Source: an uncultured Lachnospiraceae bacterium (GTDB lineage: Bacteria > Bacillota > Clostridia > Lachnospirales > Lachnospiraceae). Taken from it: DNA of 35,836 nucleotides. Below, piece by piece: positions 23,599 to 31,100 of the stretch. The first letter of the stretch is position 1. Every line of letters begins with the position of its first letter. The position numbers and the translations under genes are program-made. The notes under the pieces are model-generated. The model saw only the letters and a list, made by a program, of their open reading frames with translations. It had not been told where the DNA came from and ran no database searches. Location: positions 1 through 35,836 of the forward strand of contig CAJUDX010000034.1 of assembly GCA_910584785.1 (NCBI GenBank), given 5' to 3'.

Positions 23599-24255
23599 AT
23601 GATTCGTGTCGTGATTGCGGATGATATTCAGATATTGCGCCAGGGCTTAAAGGCAATTTTAAGCCAGGATAAGGAAATCCAGGTGGTAGGTTTGGCTGCC
23701 GATGGAAGAGAGGCATTTGAACTCTGCAAAAGGCTGAGGCCCGATGTTGTCCTGATGGATATGCGGATGCCGGAATATGACGGAAACTGGGGAATATTAG
23801 AAATAAAAAAGCATTTTCCGCAAATAAGAATCCTTGTCCTTACCACCTTTGACGATCAGGAAACCGTGGAGGCGGCGGTCAGAAGCGGGGCAGACGGCTA
23901 TGTGCTCAAGGAAATGGAGGACGAAAAACTGACCGGCGCAGTTAAGGTGGTAAACGGAGGAATCAGGGTATTTGGCGACAGTGTATTTGAGGGAATGAAA
24001 CGGCAGATGGGCGTGCATCAAAAGGCCAGGACAGGCGGAGGTAAAACAGAACTGCCGGATGTAACGCCCAGGGAAAGGGAGATAATGCAGTGTGTGGCAC
24101 GTGGGATGGATAACCGGGAAATCGCAACAGAGCTATGTTTGGCGGAGGGGACAGTCAGGAATAATATTTCCCGGCTTTTGGATAAACTAAAGTTAAAGGA
24201 TCGTACGCAGCTGGCTGTATTTACCGTAAAACACCAGCTCGATACAATAAACTAA
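23599..24255 (+). CDS. NarL/LuxR-family response regulator
   Basis: A 218-residue two-component regulator. The receiver domain (1-120) has the acidic pair DD near residues 9-10, the phospho-acceptor D54 in LMDMRMPEYDG, and the switch TTFDDQE, KEM. The C-terminal LuxR-type helix-turn-helix (about 151-214) reads TPREREIMQCVARGMDNREIA, then LAEGTVRNNISRLLDKL. It lies 29 bases after the kinase gene with a good GGGAGGAAG site, so the two form a pair. Its target may be the upstream membrane protein promoter, which has inverted TGACA repeats; this is inferred from position only. Confidence 0.92.
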   Translation: MIRVVIADDIQILRQGLKAILSQDKEIQVVGLAADGREAFELCKRLRPDVVLMDMRMPEYDGNWGILEIKKHFPQIRILVLTTFDDQETVEAAVRSGADGYVLKEMEDEKLTGAVKVVNGGIRVFGDSVFEGMKRQMGVHQKARTGGGKTELPDVTPREREIMQCVARGMDNREIATELCLAEGTVRNNISRLLDKLKLKDRTQLAVFTVKHQLDTIN

Positions 24256-24265
24256 AAAATTTTTA

Positions 24266-24294
24266 AAGACAGAAACAAAAAAACATGATATGAT
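24266..24294 (+). promoter_or_regulatory. Promoter of the carboxypeptidase gene
   Basis: AAGACA (24266-24271), a 17-base spacer and TATGAT (24289-24294). The predicted start is near 24301, 42 bases before the ATG. Confidence 0.5.
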
Positions 24295-24342
24295 GTTATT
24301 AGGGTAGAAAAATTTAACGCAAAAGTAAGGAAGTTGAAACCG

Positions 24343-25863
24343 ATGAATGAACGAAGATTACATTTACGGAGGATAACGAACAGAAGCATTGCCTGGATAA
24401 CTGTTCTGCTGTTTTTCCTGCAATCCTGGGCATTTCCTGTTTATGCTGCGCCGGAATGGCCTCACGATACAGGAATCGAGGCGGCGGCAGGGATTGTTGT
24501 GGATGCGGACACCGGTGCTGTGCTTTTTGGGCAGGGTATTCATTCCCGTTACGCGCCTGCCAGTATTACCAAGCTTTTAACTGCGCTGGTGGCGATTGAA
24601 AACTGTGCCTCTCTGGATGATATCGTAACTTTTTCTCATGATGCTGTCTATGATGTGGAGTCGGGAAGCGGAAATGCCCTGGCCCTGGAAGAGGGGGATC
24701 AGCTGACGGTCAGGGATTGCCTTTATGCCCTTCTTCTGCGTTCCTCTAATCAGGCAGGAAATGCTTTAGCCGAGCATATTGGGGGAAGCCGGGAAGGCTT
24801 TGTTGCCATGATGAATGCGCGAATCCGGGAACTTGGCTGTACGGAGGAGGAGAGTAATTTTGCTAATCCTTCCGGCTTAAATGATGAAAATCAGTATGTC
24901 TCCGCTTACGATATGGCTAAAATCGGACGTGCCGCGTTTGCCAATGAAACTTTGATGGAAATTAATTCTGCTACCAGCCATCAGATTGACCATACCATCA
25001 ACCATCCGGACGGCCTGCGGGTGGAGATGGAGCACAAACTTTTAATTACCACCGATGAAAACAGTGAAACCTACTACCCCAAGGCGGTCGCCGGCAAAAC
25101 CGGCTGGACTTCGATTGCCAGAAACACCTTAGTCACCTGCGCAAAAGACGGGGATCGGACCCTGGTTTCCGTGATTTTAAAAAGCCCGCAGACCCACTAT
25201 TCGGATACCATAGCCCTGATGAATTTTGGTTTCCGCAATTTTCAAAATCTGGATTCCACTGGTGCGGAAGCGGCACTTTTTGACGAGCAGGGGAAGCTGA
25301 ATGTGGGGGGAACCGATTACACGAGGGATGAACTTCTTATTGAGGGAAGCCGCCTGGTTACGGTTCCTTTGGGGGCCAGTCTGGCAGACGCCCAGATGCA
25401 GCTGATTACAGGTTCTGAGATGACCCTTCCCCTTCCGGAGGGGGCGATTGCGGAGATCCGCTACACCTATCATGATCGGGTGGTGGGAAGCAGCTATTTT
25501 GTTCCAAAGCCAGAAGAAACGCAGCCAGCTGAGACACTTCCTTCTGCCATCGATCATTCTGGTGAAGAAAACGCCGGTACCCCTTCCCAGCCGTCCGAGA
25601 GTGAACCGATGGAAGCTTCGGGTCAGCCGGAAAACCCGGCAAAGCCAGGAATTAATCTTCCGTGGGACAGGCTTCTCTTTATTGTCCCAGCTGGAGTCGT
25701 GGGGCTTGGGGTGATTGCGGGAAGTATAGTGATAGCCAAAAAGAAAAAGCAGGAAAGAATCCGGCTGGAGGAAGTGCGCAGGGAAAAGCGCAGGAAACGG
25801 CTGGAGGAAATTGGGTATACAGAAGAGGAATTTAGAAGGATGATGGAGGAGCGGCGAAAGTAA
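24343..25863 (+). CDS. D-alanyl-D-alanine carboxypeptidase (peptidase S11)
   Basis: A low-molecular-weight penicillin-binding protein that trims the terminal D-Ala from peptidoglycan stem peptides outside the membrane. The product is about 506 residues. A signal peptide ends near AFPVYAA (about 36). The three penicillin-binding motifs are SITK (74-77), SSN (134-136) and KTG (252-254). A C-terminal part similar to the PBP5-like domain follows. Next come a Pro/Glu/Ser-rich spacer, a membrane helix near 446-468 (FIVPAGVVGLGVIAGSIVIA) and a highly charged cytoplasmic tail of about 38 residues. The C-terminal helix with a long charged tail differs from the usual amphipathic anchor. ATG 24343 is preferred to an upstream TTG because AAGGAAG is nine bases before it. 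A terminator follows. Confidence 0.9.
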   Translation: MNERRLHLRRITNRSIAWITVLLFFLQSWAFPVYAAPEWPHDTGIEAAAGIVVDADTGAVLFGQGIHSRYAPASITKLLTALVAIENCASLDDIVTFSHDAVYDVESGSGNALALEEGDQLTVRDCLYALLLRSSNQAGNALAEHIGGSREGFVAMMNARIRELGCTEEESNFANPSGLNDENQYVSAYDMAKIGRAAFANETLMEINSATSHQIDHTINHPDGLRVEMEHKLLITTDENSETYYPKAVAGKTGWTSIARNTLVTCAKDGDRTLVSVILKSPQTHYSDTIALMNFGFRNFQNLDSTGAEAALFDEQGKLNVGGTDYTRDELLIEGSRLVTVPLGASLADAQMQLITGSEMTLPLPEGAIAEIRYTYHDRVVGSSYFVPKPEETQPAETLPSAIDHSGEENAGTPSQPSESEPMEASGQPENPAKPGINLPWDRLLFIVPAGVVGLGVIAGSIVIAKKKKQERIRLEEVRREKRRKRLEEIGYTEEEFRRMMEERRK

Positions 25864-25890
25864 CCGCTAATCTGAATAACAAATGAAGAA

Positions 25891-25937
25891 GAGGCCCTCT
25901 GCGGGAACGTTTTGTCTTGCCGCAGAGGGTCTCTTTT
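25891..25937 (+). terminator. Intrinsic terminator after the carboxypeptidase gene
   Basis: A 14-base arm (25891-25904) pairs with 25920-25933 with one G-T, and is followed by TTTT. It is one of the strongest hairpins in the window. Confidence 0.8.
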
Positions 25938-26056
25938 CTGCGTTTGTGGGAAATAGCGTCCTGGTGAGCAAAAAGCCAACGGGTTTATTTTATGATTTTA
26001 CGCAGGTTATTCTGTTAGTATAATTATCTATTAGCTTTATTTTATATATCTATGAG

Positions 26057-26085
26057 TTGTATTTTTGGGTAAACTATGGTATGAT
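26057..26085 (+). promoter_or_regulatory. Promoter of the zinc-ribbon gene
   Basis: TTGTAT (26057-26062), a 17-base spacer and TATGAT (26080-26085) with TATGG before the -10 (extended type). The predicted start is near 26092. Confidence 0.6.
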
Positions 26086-26119
26086 TAGCTTAAAGACAAA
26101 AATAGAAAAGGAGAAGATT

Positions 26120-26899
26120 ATGGCAGATTCAAAAATTTTCAAATTAATTGATGGCATTGACACCGACTTAATTGCACACGGAATTGAAGGTTTTTTACGG
26201 GATAAGAAGAACCTTACCACCGAAAGCTTAAAAACACCAGAAGGATGGCTGATTCAGGCTAAACAGACGGACAGCTGGAAAAAATTTGCGGGCATGGATA
26301 CGGCAATTCAGGTACAGTTAATGCAGACCGGGGAACTGTTAAATGTAACCGTGGGTTCTGGAAAGTGGATTGATAAAGCCGGGGCAGCGACTGTGGGCAT
26401 GGTGCTCTTTGCCCCGTTAGCAGTTACTGCTGCCATTGGCGCATGGGGACAGAAAAAACTTCCTGAGGAAATTTTTGATTTTACAGAGCGCTTTATTCAA
26501 ACCGGCGGGAAAAGTGCCATTGTTACCATGGGTGCATCCCAGGCACTGAAAGATGGACAGGTTCTCTGCCCCAACTGTCATGTTCCCAATGAAAAAGGAC
26601 AGAAATTCTGTTCTTCCTGCGGCACGAAATTAACCGCAGTTTGCCCAGGCTGCCAAAAAGATGTTTCCCTGGGGCTTAAATTTTGCCCGGAGTGCGGAAC
26701 CTCCATGGAACCGGTAAAGCAGGAACAGACCTGTTCTGGCTGCGGCTTTTCTATTCCTGACGGGGTAAAATTCTGTCCAAACTGTGGTGCACCGGTGATT
26801 TCCACAAAAACAATATGCCCCAACTGCGAACAGGAGGTTGCTCAGGGAAGCAAATTCTGTCCGAACTGTGGTGCTACAGTGGGAATCTTCGGAAATTAA
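26120..26899 (+). CDS. Zinc-ribbon repeat protein, function unknown
   Basis: A protein of 259 residues. The N-terminal 145 residues form a domain of unknown role with one hydrophobic stretch (about 88-109, AGAATVGMVLFAPLAVTAAIGAWG), which may touch the membrane. The C-terminal 110 residues are four consecutive zinc ribbons. Each has a CxxC, a spacer of about ten residues, then KFCxxCG: CPNC/CSSCG, CPGC/CPECG, CSGC/CPNCG and CPNC/CPNCG. All 16 metal cysteines are present. Such double-zinc-ribbon (DZANK) tails usually mediate protein or nucleic acid contacts. It is a monocistronic gene with a GGAGAAG site and its own promoter and terminator. Confidence 0.8.
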   Translation: MADSKIFKLIDGIDTDLIAHGIEGFLRDKKNLTTESLKTPEGWLIQAKQTDSWKKFAGMDTAIQVQLMQTGELLNVTVGSGKWIDKAGAATVGMVLFAPLAVTAAIGAWGQKKLPEEIFDFTERFIQTGGKSAIVTMGASQALKDGQVLCPNCHVPNEKGQKFCSSCGTKLTAVCPGCQKDVSLGLKFCPECGTSMEPVKQEQTCSGCGFSIPDGVKFCPNCGAPVISTKTICPNCEQEVAQGSKFCPNCGATVGIFGN

Positions 26900-26913
26900 T
26901 AGAAGCAAAGAAC

Positions 26914-26976
26914 CCCCTAATTCCCCTCATGAGTGAGGGGTTAGGGGAGTTGATGTGTCGAATACACTTTTTTATG
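26914..26976. terminator. Bidirectional hairpin between convergent genes
   Basis: CCCCTAA (26914-26920) and CCCCTCA (26923-26929) pair with TGAGGGG (26934-26940) and TTAGGGG (26941-26947), with a two-base bulge. A small GTGT/ACAC hairpin and TTTTTT follow. It serves the zinc-ribbon gene and, on the other strand, the sirtuin-like gene. Confidence 0.7.
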
Positions 26977-27026
26977 CGCCTTCGTATGTTTAGTCCGGCT
27001 GATTTTGGGTCAGGCGGCAAAGCAGG

Positions 27027-27761
27027 TTATGCTAATAATTCACTTAGTATATTTTGAGGTTCATCAATAAAGACTAAATCCGCTTTTTTGTCTAAAAAGT
27101 GTTCTCTTTGATGAACAATGACGATGTCTCTTCCGTCAAAATACCGTATATAATTCGAAAATAGTTCTGAGTTCATATTGGTTCCCAGTAAGATAAGAAG
27201 TTCCGCTTTTTCAATTTCCATCGTGGCCCGTGTCATGACCTGGCTGTCTACCATTTCGCCGAAAAGAGATACTAAAGGTCTTACTACAGCATGGCATTTC
27301 TGGCAGCGGGGGATTCCCTTAGCTTCCATTACATAGTCCAAGGAATATTTGGTATGACAGTGCGGACACCAATTGTTATAGATACTTCCATGAAGGTTAA
27401 TCACATTGCTGCACCCGCATTGCTGGCTAATCTCGTAGATGTTTCCGGTAATAATACAGTGCAGCCGTCCCTCCCTTTCCAGCTGTGCCAAAGCCTTCCC
27501 TGATTTAGTCTGTCCTTGCCTTACATTTAAAATTTCTTCCCGGTAAAAGGTAAAAAATTCTTCTGGTCGGGTATTGTAGTAGGCACTGGAAAAAATATAT
27601 TCAGGGGAAACCCCATATTTTAGTTCGATATCGTAGGCGCGTTCATCCGCGCGAATGACTAAGGCTCCCCCTTCCTCCATCATACCTGAACCGCAGAGTG
27701 CTACGGTGTAGTGGCTTTTTTCTAATAACGACTTAAATTTTTCGATTTCTTTTTTTTCCAT
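27027..27761 (-). CDS. Sirtuin-like (Sir2 family) protein, atypical
   Basis: A 244-residue Sir2-fold protein. It keeps the catalytic His in NVINLHGS (H124) and a four-cysteine zinc site (C132, C135, C153, C156: WCPHC...RCQKC), then RPLVSLFGE and ELLILLGTNM. The NAD-binding motifs are altered. The usual GAGxS is CGSGM (23-27), the SGIPDFR segment is replaced, and QNID reads GNIY (106-109). It may therefore be a weak or specialised deacylase, an ADP-ribose or NAD-binding protein, or inactive. It starts four bases after the brnQ stop, and its AAGGGAGAA site lies within the brnQ end, so the two genes are coupled. An upstream start at 27824 would lie deep in brnQ and is rejected. Confidence 0.75.
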   Translation of the reverse strand: MEKKEIEKFKSLLEKSHYTVALCGSGMMEEGGALVIRADERAYDIELKYGVSPEYIFSSAYYNTRPEEFFTFYREEILNVRQGQTKSGKALAQLEREGRLHCIITGNIYEISQQCGCSNVINLHGSIYNNWCPHCHTKYSLDYVMEAKGIPRCQKCHAVVRPLVSLFGEMVDSQVMTRATMEIEKAELLILLGTNMNSELFSNYIRYFDGRDIVIVHQREHFLDKKADLVFIDEPQNILSELLA

Positions 27762-27765
27762 AACC

Positions 27766-29100
27766 CTATTCTCCCTTTTTTTTATTTTTTTTGGCGATCT
27801 GTTGTAAACAGGAACAGACAGCACCGACGACAGCGCTTAGGAATGCGGGAAGAAGCCAGCCAAAGCCCAGCCGGGAGCCGGGAAGCCGCTTAAGAAGAGG
27901 AAGCGAGAACATCTCCCAGCCGGGGACTTTTCTCAGGCTTTCCGCAGTGCTTAACAGGGCCGTTGTCAGGATAGTGTATGGGTAAATCAGCGGCAGACGG
28001 CTTATCCATGGGTGAATCAAGGCCAAGATAATCAGCACGATAGCCACCGGGTAAATACTGTGGATAACTGGCAGGGAAAATGCCAGTATATGGTTTAGTC
28101 CGGCATTGGCAATGGCGAAGCTGATGCAGGAAAAAACGGCAGCCCATCCGGGGTAGGGAAGGAAGGGAAACTGTCTGGAAAAATATTCGCTGCAGCAGCA
28201 AATTAAACTGACACATACATTAAAGCAGGAAATAAAAAAGATAACCGCCAGGATACGCAGCCCATTTCTTCCATAAAGCTCACCCACTGCCCAGGTAAGG
28301 ATTCTGGCCCCATTTTTTGCTTCATAAAGGCCTGTTCCGGTAAGGCTTCCGATATAGGCCAGCGCACCGTAAATCAGCGTGAGCAGGGCACCGGCAATCA
28401 TACCGGAAAGGATGGTTTCCCGTACAATATAAGTTTCATTGGTCACGCCCTTTGCCCGGATATTTAGGGTAATCACTATCCCGAAATTTAGGGCAGCCAG
28501 GGTGTCCATGGTCTGGTATCCTTCGAGAAAGCCCTGCAGGGCTGGTGTCTGCTGATAAGAGGGCAGCGGTGATGTCCATTGACCAACAGGCCAGCAGACA
28601 CAGCCGGCAAAGATTAAGGCGATTAAAAACAACAAGCATGGGGTCATAATCTTTCCCAGACAATTAGACAGCTTATCCGGGCGAAAACTTACCAGGTAAG
28701 CAGCGCTGAAAAAGAACAAGGTGTAGATAAAACGCAGATTTCCACCGGGATTCTCACTTAAAAAAGGGATAACCGCCATCGCATAGGATGTACTGGCGGT
28801 TCTTGGTATGGCGAGGAAGGGGCCAATGGAAAGGTAGATAAGCAGGGGAAAGATCAAGGAAAATTTGGGATGGACTCTTGCCGTCAGCTTTTCCAGTCCG
28901 CCGGACATGGCAACAGCGCCCACACCCAGGGCAGGAAGGCAGACTGCGCTCAGGATAAAGCCAAGCATGCCGCGCCAAAGGTAATGCCCTGCGCTGTAGC
29001 CTAAGAAAGGCGGAAAAATTAAATTTCCTGCGCCGAAAAACATGGAAAATAAGGTAAAGCCTATCCAAATCCGATTGGCAAAGGATAATTTCTGCTTCAT
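27766..29100 (-). CDS. brnQ: Branched-chain amino acid carrier BrnQ (LIVCS family)
   Basis: A sodium-coupled symporter for leucine, isoleucine and valine, 444 residues with about 12 membrane helices. The N-terminus is typical: FTLFSMFFGAGNLIFPPFLG, then GFILSAVCLPALGVGAVA. IPRTASTSYAMAV and the NIRAKGVTNE loop further fit the family. It complements the ilv and leu biosynthetic genes elsewhere in the window by supplying the same amino acids from outside. It is the first gene of a pair with the sirtuin-like gene. Its leader carries TGTACA-CCCC-TGTACA. pncB lies upstream on the same strand, separated by a hairpin at 29207-29241. Confidence 0.93.
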   Translation of the reverse strand: MKQKLSFANRIWIGFTLFSMFFGAGNLIFPPFLGYSAGHYLWRGMLGFILSAVCLPALGVGAVAMSGGLEKLTARVHPKFSLIFPLLIYLSIGPFLAIPRTASTSYAMAVIPFLSENPGGNLRFIYTLFFFSAAYLVSFRPDKLSNCLGKIMTPCLLFLIALIFAGCVCWPVGQWTSPLPSYQQTPALQGFLEGYQTMDTLAALNFGIVITLNIRAKGVTNETYIVRETILSGMIAGALLTLIYGALAYIGSLTGTGLYEAKNGARILTWAVGELYGRNGLRILAVIFFISCFNVCVSLICCCSEYFSRQFPFLPYPGWAAVFSCISFAIANAGLNHILAFSLPVIHSIYPVAIVLIILALIHPWISRLPLIYPYTILTTALLSTAESLRKVPGWEMFSLPLLKRLPGSRLGFGWLLPAFLSAVVGAVCSCLQQIAKKNKKKGE

Positions 29101-29128
29101 TTGCCTGTTTCCTTCCCCGTTTACTTAA

Positions 29129-29144
29129 TGTACACCCCTGTACA
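29129..29144. promoter_or_regulatory. TGTACA-CCCC-TGTACA site in front of brnQ
   Basis: Two copies of the self-complementary hexamer TGTACA are separated by four bases, 29 bases before the brnQ start. It could be an operator or a leader hairpin. No regulator is assigned. Confidence 0.35.
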
Positions 29145-29206
29145 CTTCCTTTACTGGTAAGTGCTTTTCTATATTTTTATTTTACCGTTTTCCCTGCAAT
29201 TAATCA

Positions 29207-29246
29207 AGCCCGGCATCAACTTTTTTTATTTTTGCCGGGCTGTTTT
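29207..29246. terminator. Hairpin between pncB and brnQ
   Basis: AGCCCGGCA (29207-29215) pairs exactly with TGCCGGGCT (29233-29241) around a T-rich 17-base loop. GTTTTTATG follows on the plus strand. On the minus strand, where pncB ends, the T run is weak. Confidence 0.55.
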
Positions 29247-29316
29247 TATGCAATTTGTGTAGTTTTTCTTTTTCTGCTTTTTGTATGGCTATGCTGCTGT
29301 TGCTGCTGCGTATTTT

Positions 29317-30774
29317 TTAATTGTTCTTATAAGAATCCAAAAGAGCCTTCTTGATCTGCCAGAGTTCATTGGATAAATCGACATGAACCTTGTGGGGGTT
29401 GACCAGGCGGCGGGATTCCTCCCACAGTGTGGTTTGCTCCTTTTTGCAGTAAGCTTGGATATCCATAACCTTAGGCGAGGTATAGATGCAGGTTCCCTTT
29501 TGGAATACTGGAACAAGAAGTTCCCGCATGGTATAGCTTTTCGGCGCTAGGTGGGTCTTTTTCCAGGTCTGAATCGGGTCAAAGAGCAGCAGGGAATTGG
29601 ACTCGTCAAACTTTTCATCGGCAAGACAGATTAAATCGGCGATAATTTTTCCGCTTTCCCGGCTGTAGATACGCTGTATCGTCTTATTTCCCGGATTAGT
29701 AATCTTCTCTGCATTCTCAGAAAGTTTGATTTTGGGGATGAATTTTCCGGTGGCTTCATCCTTTACTGCTGCCAGCTTATAGACGCCGCCAAAGGACGGG
29801 CAGTCCTTAGCTGTGATTAAGTTTGTCCCCACACCCCAGGAGTTAATAGCAGCGCCCTGCAGTTTTAAACTGTTGATTAATTCTTCGTCCAAATCGTTGG
29901 AGGCAGAAATTACGGCATCGGAAAATCCGGCTTCGTCCAACATCTGCTTTGCCTGCTTGGAGAGGTAAGCCAGGTCGCCGCTGTCTAAGCGGATACCGTA
30001 AAAGGTCAGCGGGATACCCTCCTTGCGCATTTCCTTAAAGACCTGAATCGCATGGGGGACGCCGGAGTTTAAGGTGTCGTAAGTATCAACTAACAGGATG
30101 CAGGCGGAGGGATAAAGATGCGCGTAGGTGCGGAAGGCCGTCAGTTCATCCGGGAAACTCATAATCCAGCTGTGGGCATGGGTTCCCTTCACCGGAACAT
30201 CAAACATCTGTCCGGTCAGCACATTGGAGGTTCCTATACAACCGGCAATCATCGCCGCACGGGCACCGTAAATCCCCGCGTCCGGCCCCTGTGCCCGGCG
30301 CAGGCCAAATTCCATTACCCCGTCGCCCTGGGCCGCGTGGACGATTCGGTACGTTTTCGTGGCAATCAGGCTCTGGTGGTTAATAATATTTAATAATGCC
30401 GTTTCCACTAACTGGGCTTCCATAATCGGGGCAATGACCTTAACTAAGGGTTCGCGGGGAAATACCACGGTTCCTTCCGGGATAGCATAGATATCGCCGG
30501 AAAACGTAAAATGCAGCAGGTAGTCCAAAAAATCCTCCTGAAACATCCCGGTACTGCGCAGGTAGTCCACGTCCTCCTGGTCAAAGTGCAGGTTATTGAT
30601 ATATTCAATGACCTGTTCTAAGCCGGCGCAGATGGCAAAGCCGTTGCCAAATGGATTGTTGCGGTAGAATACGTCAAAGACAACTGTTTTATTGGCATTT
30701 TTCTGCTTAAAATAGCCTTGCATCATGGTCAGTTCGTAAAAATCGGTAAGTAGCGTCAGGTTTCTTTGGTTCAT
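29317..30774 (-). CDS. pncB: Nicotinate phosphoribosyltransferase
   Basis: Joins nicotinate and PRPP to nicotinate mononucleotide, the salvage entry to NAD. The 485-residue protein starts NLTLLTDFYELTMMQGYF and has VFDVFYRNNPFGNGFAI. FGLRRAQGPDAG and VKGTHAHSWIMSF, with the conserved His region, form the active site, and GIRLDSGDLAYLS the phosphate site. SASNDLDEE and INSWGVGTNL follow. The length fits the bacterial long form. The start is at 30774, with GGAG about ten bases before it. The promoter reads leftward from 30849. The gene is divergent from the Crp/Fnr regulator, across an FNR-spaced palindrome. Confidence 0.95.
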   Translation of the reverse strand: MNQRNLTLLTDFYELTMMQGYFKQKNANKTVVFDVFYRNNPFGNGFAICAGLEQVIEYINNLHFDQEDVDYLRSTGMFQEDFLDYLLHFTFSGDIYAIPEGTVVFPREPLVKVIAPIMEAQLVETALLNIINHQSLIATKTYRIVHAAQGDGVMEFGLRRAQGPDAGIYGARAAMIAGCIGTSNVLTGQMFDVPVKGTHAHSWIMSFPDELTAFRTYAHLYPSACILLVDTYDTLNSGVPHAIQVFKEMRKEGIPLTFYGIRLDSGDLAYLSKQAKQMLDEAGFSDAVISASNDLDEELINSLKLQGAAINSWGVGTNLITAKDCPSFGGVYKLAAVKDEATGKFIPKIKLSENAEKITNPGNKTIQRIYSRESGKIIADLICLADEKFDESNSLLLFDPIQTWKKTHLAPKSYTMRELLVPVFQKGTCIYTSPKVMDIQAYCKKEQTTLWEESRRLVNPHKVHVDLSNELWQIKKALLDSYKNN

Positions 30775-30821
30775 GGTGTGGGGTCTCCTTTTTTGTCGGC
30801 GCAAGAGCGCTTTTGTTCAAC

Positions 30822-30849
30822 ATTATAGCATAAATTTTCTGGATAGCAA
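30822..30849 (-). promoter_or_regulatory. Promoter of pncB
   Basis: On the minus strand TTGCTA (complement of 30844-30849), a 16-base spacer and TATAAT (complement of 30822-30827) with TGC before it, an extended -10. The start is near 30815. A GCGC-AAGA-GCGC inverted repeat lies close by at 30800-30811. Confidence 0.6.
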
Positions 30850-30854
30850 GAGTG

Positions 30855-30872
30855 TTGTTAAATAATTAACAA
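30855..30872. promoter_or_regulatory. Palindrome TTGTTAA-N4-TTAACAA
   Basis: Exact seven-base arms (30855-30861 and 30866-30872) with a four-base centre. The spacing is the same as FNR-type sites (TTGAT-N4-ATCAA). It is just upstream of the pncB -35 and about 97 bases before the predicted start of the divergent Crp/Fnr gene, so it could serve both. Confidence 0.5.
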
Positions 30873-30925
30873 ATTTTTTTGAAATTTTCTGGAAGTTTTT
30901 TTGTAAAACTTGGAAGGTATTTGGC

Positions 30926-30954
30926 TTGATTTGGAAAATAAACTATGGTAAAAT
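30926..30954 (+). promoter_or_regulatory. Promoter of the Crp/Fnr-xdh operon
   Basis: TTGATT (30926-30931), a 17-base spacer and TAAAAT (30949-30954) with TATGG before the -10. The start is near 30961. A second TATAAT at 31073-31078, closer to the gene, lacks a good -35. Confidence 0.55.
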
Positions 30955-31100
30955 TGCATAAATTAAGGCCGGATATAGAGGGGAAAATCAAAAAAAATTA
31001 TAACAAATGCCATATTTTAAGAAAAAGTAAAAATTGGGTCATTCGTCCTTTTTATTCTTGGGGTTTCTCCGGTATAATAAGGTTATATAAGGGAGGGGTC

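Noticed and set aside
26070..26081. TAAACTATGGTA shared exactly with 30939-30950 as a common operator
   Set aside because: Both lie directly at extended -10 elements (TATGG before the hexamer), so the match is explained by promoter consensus.
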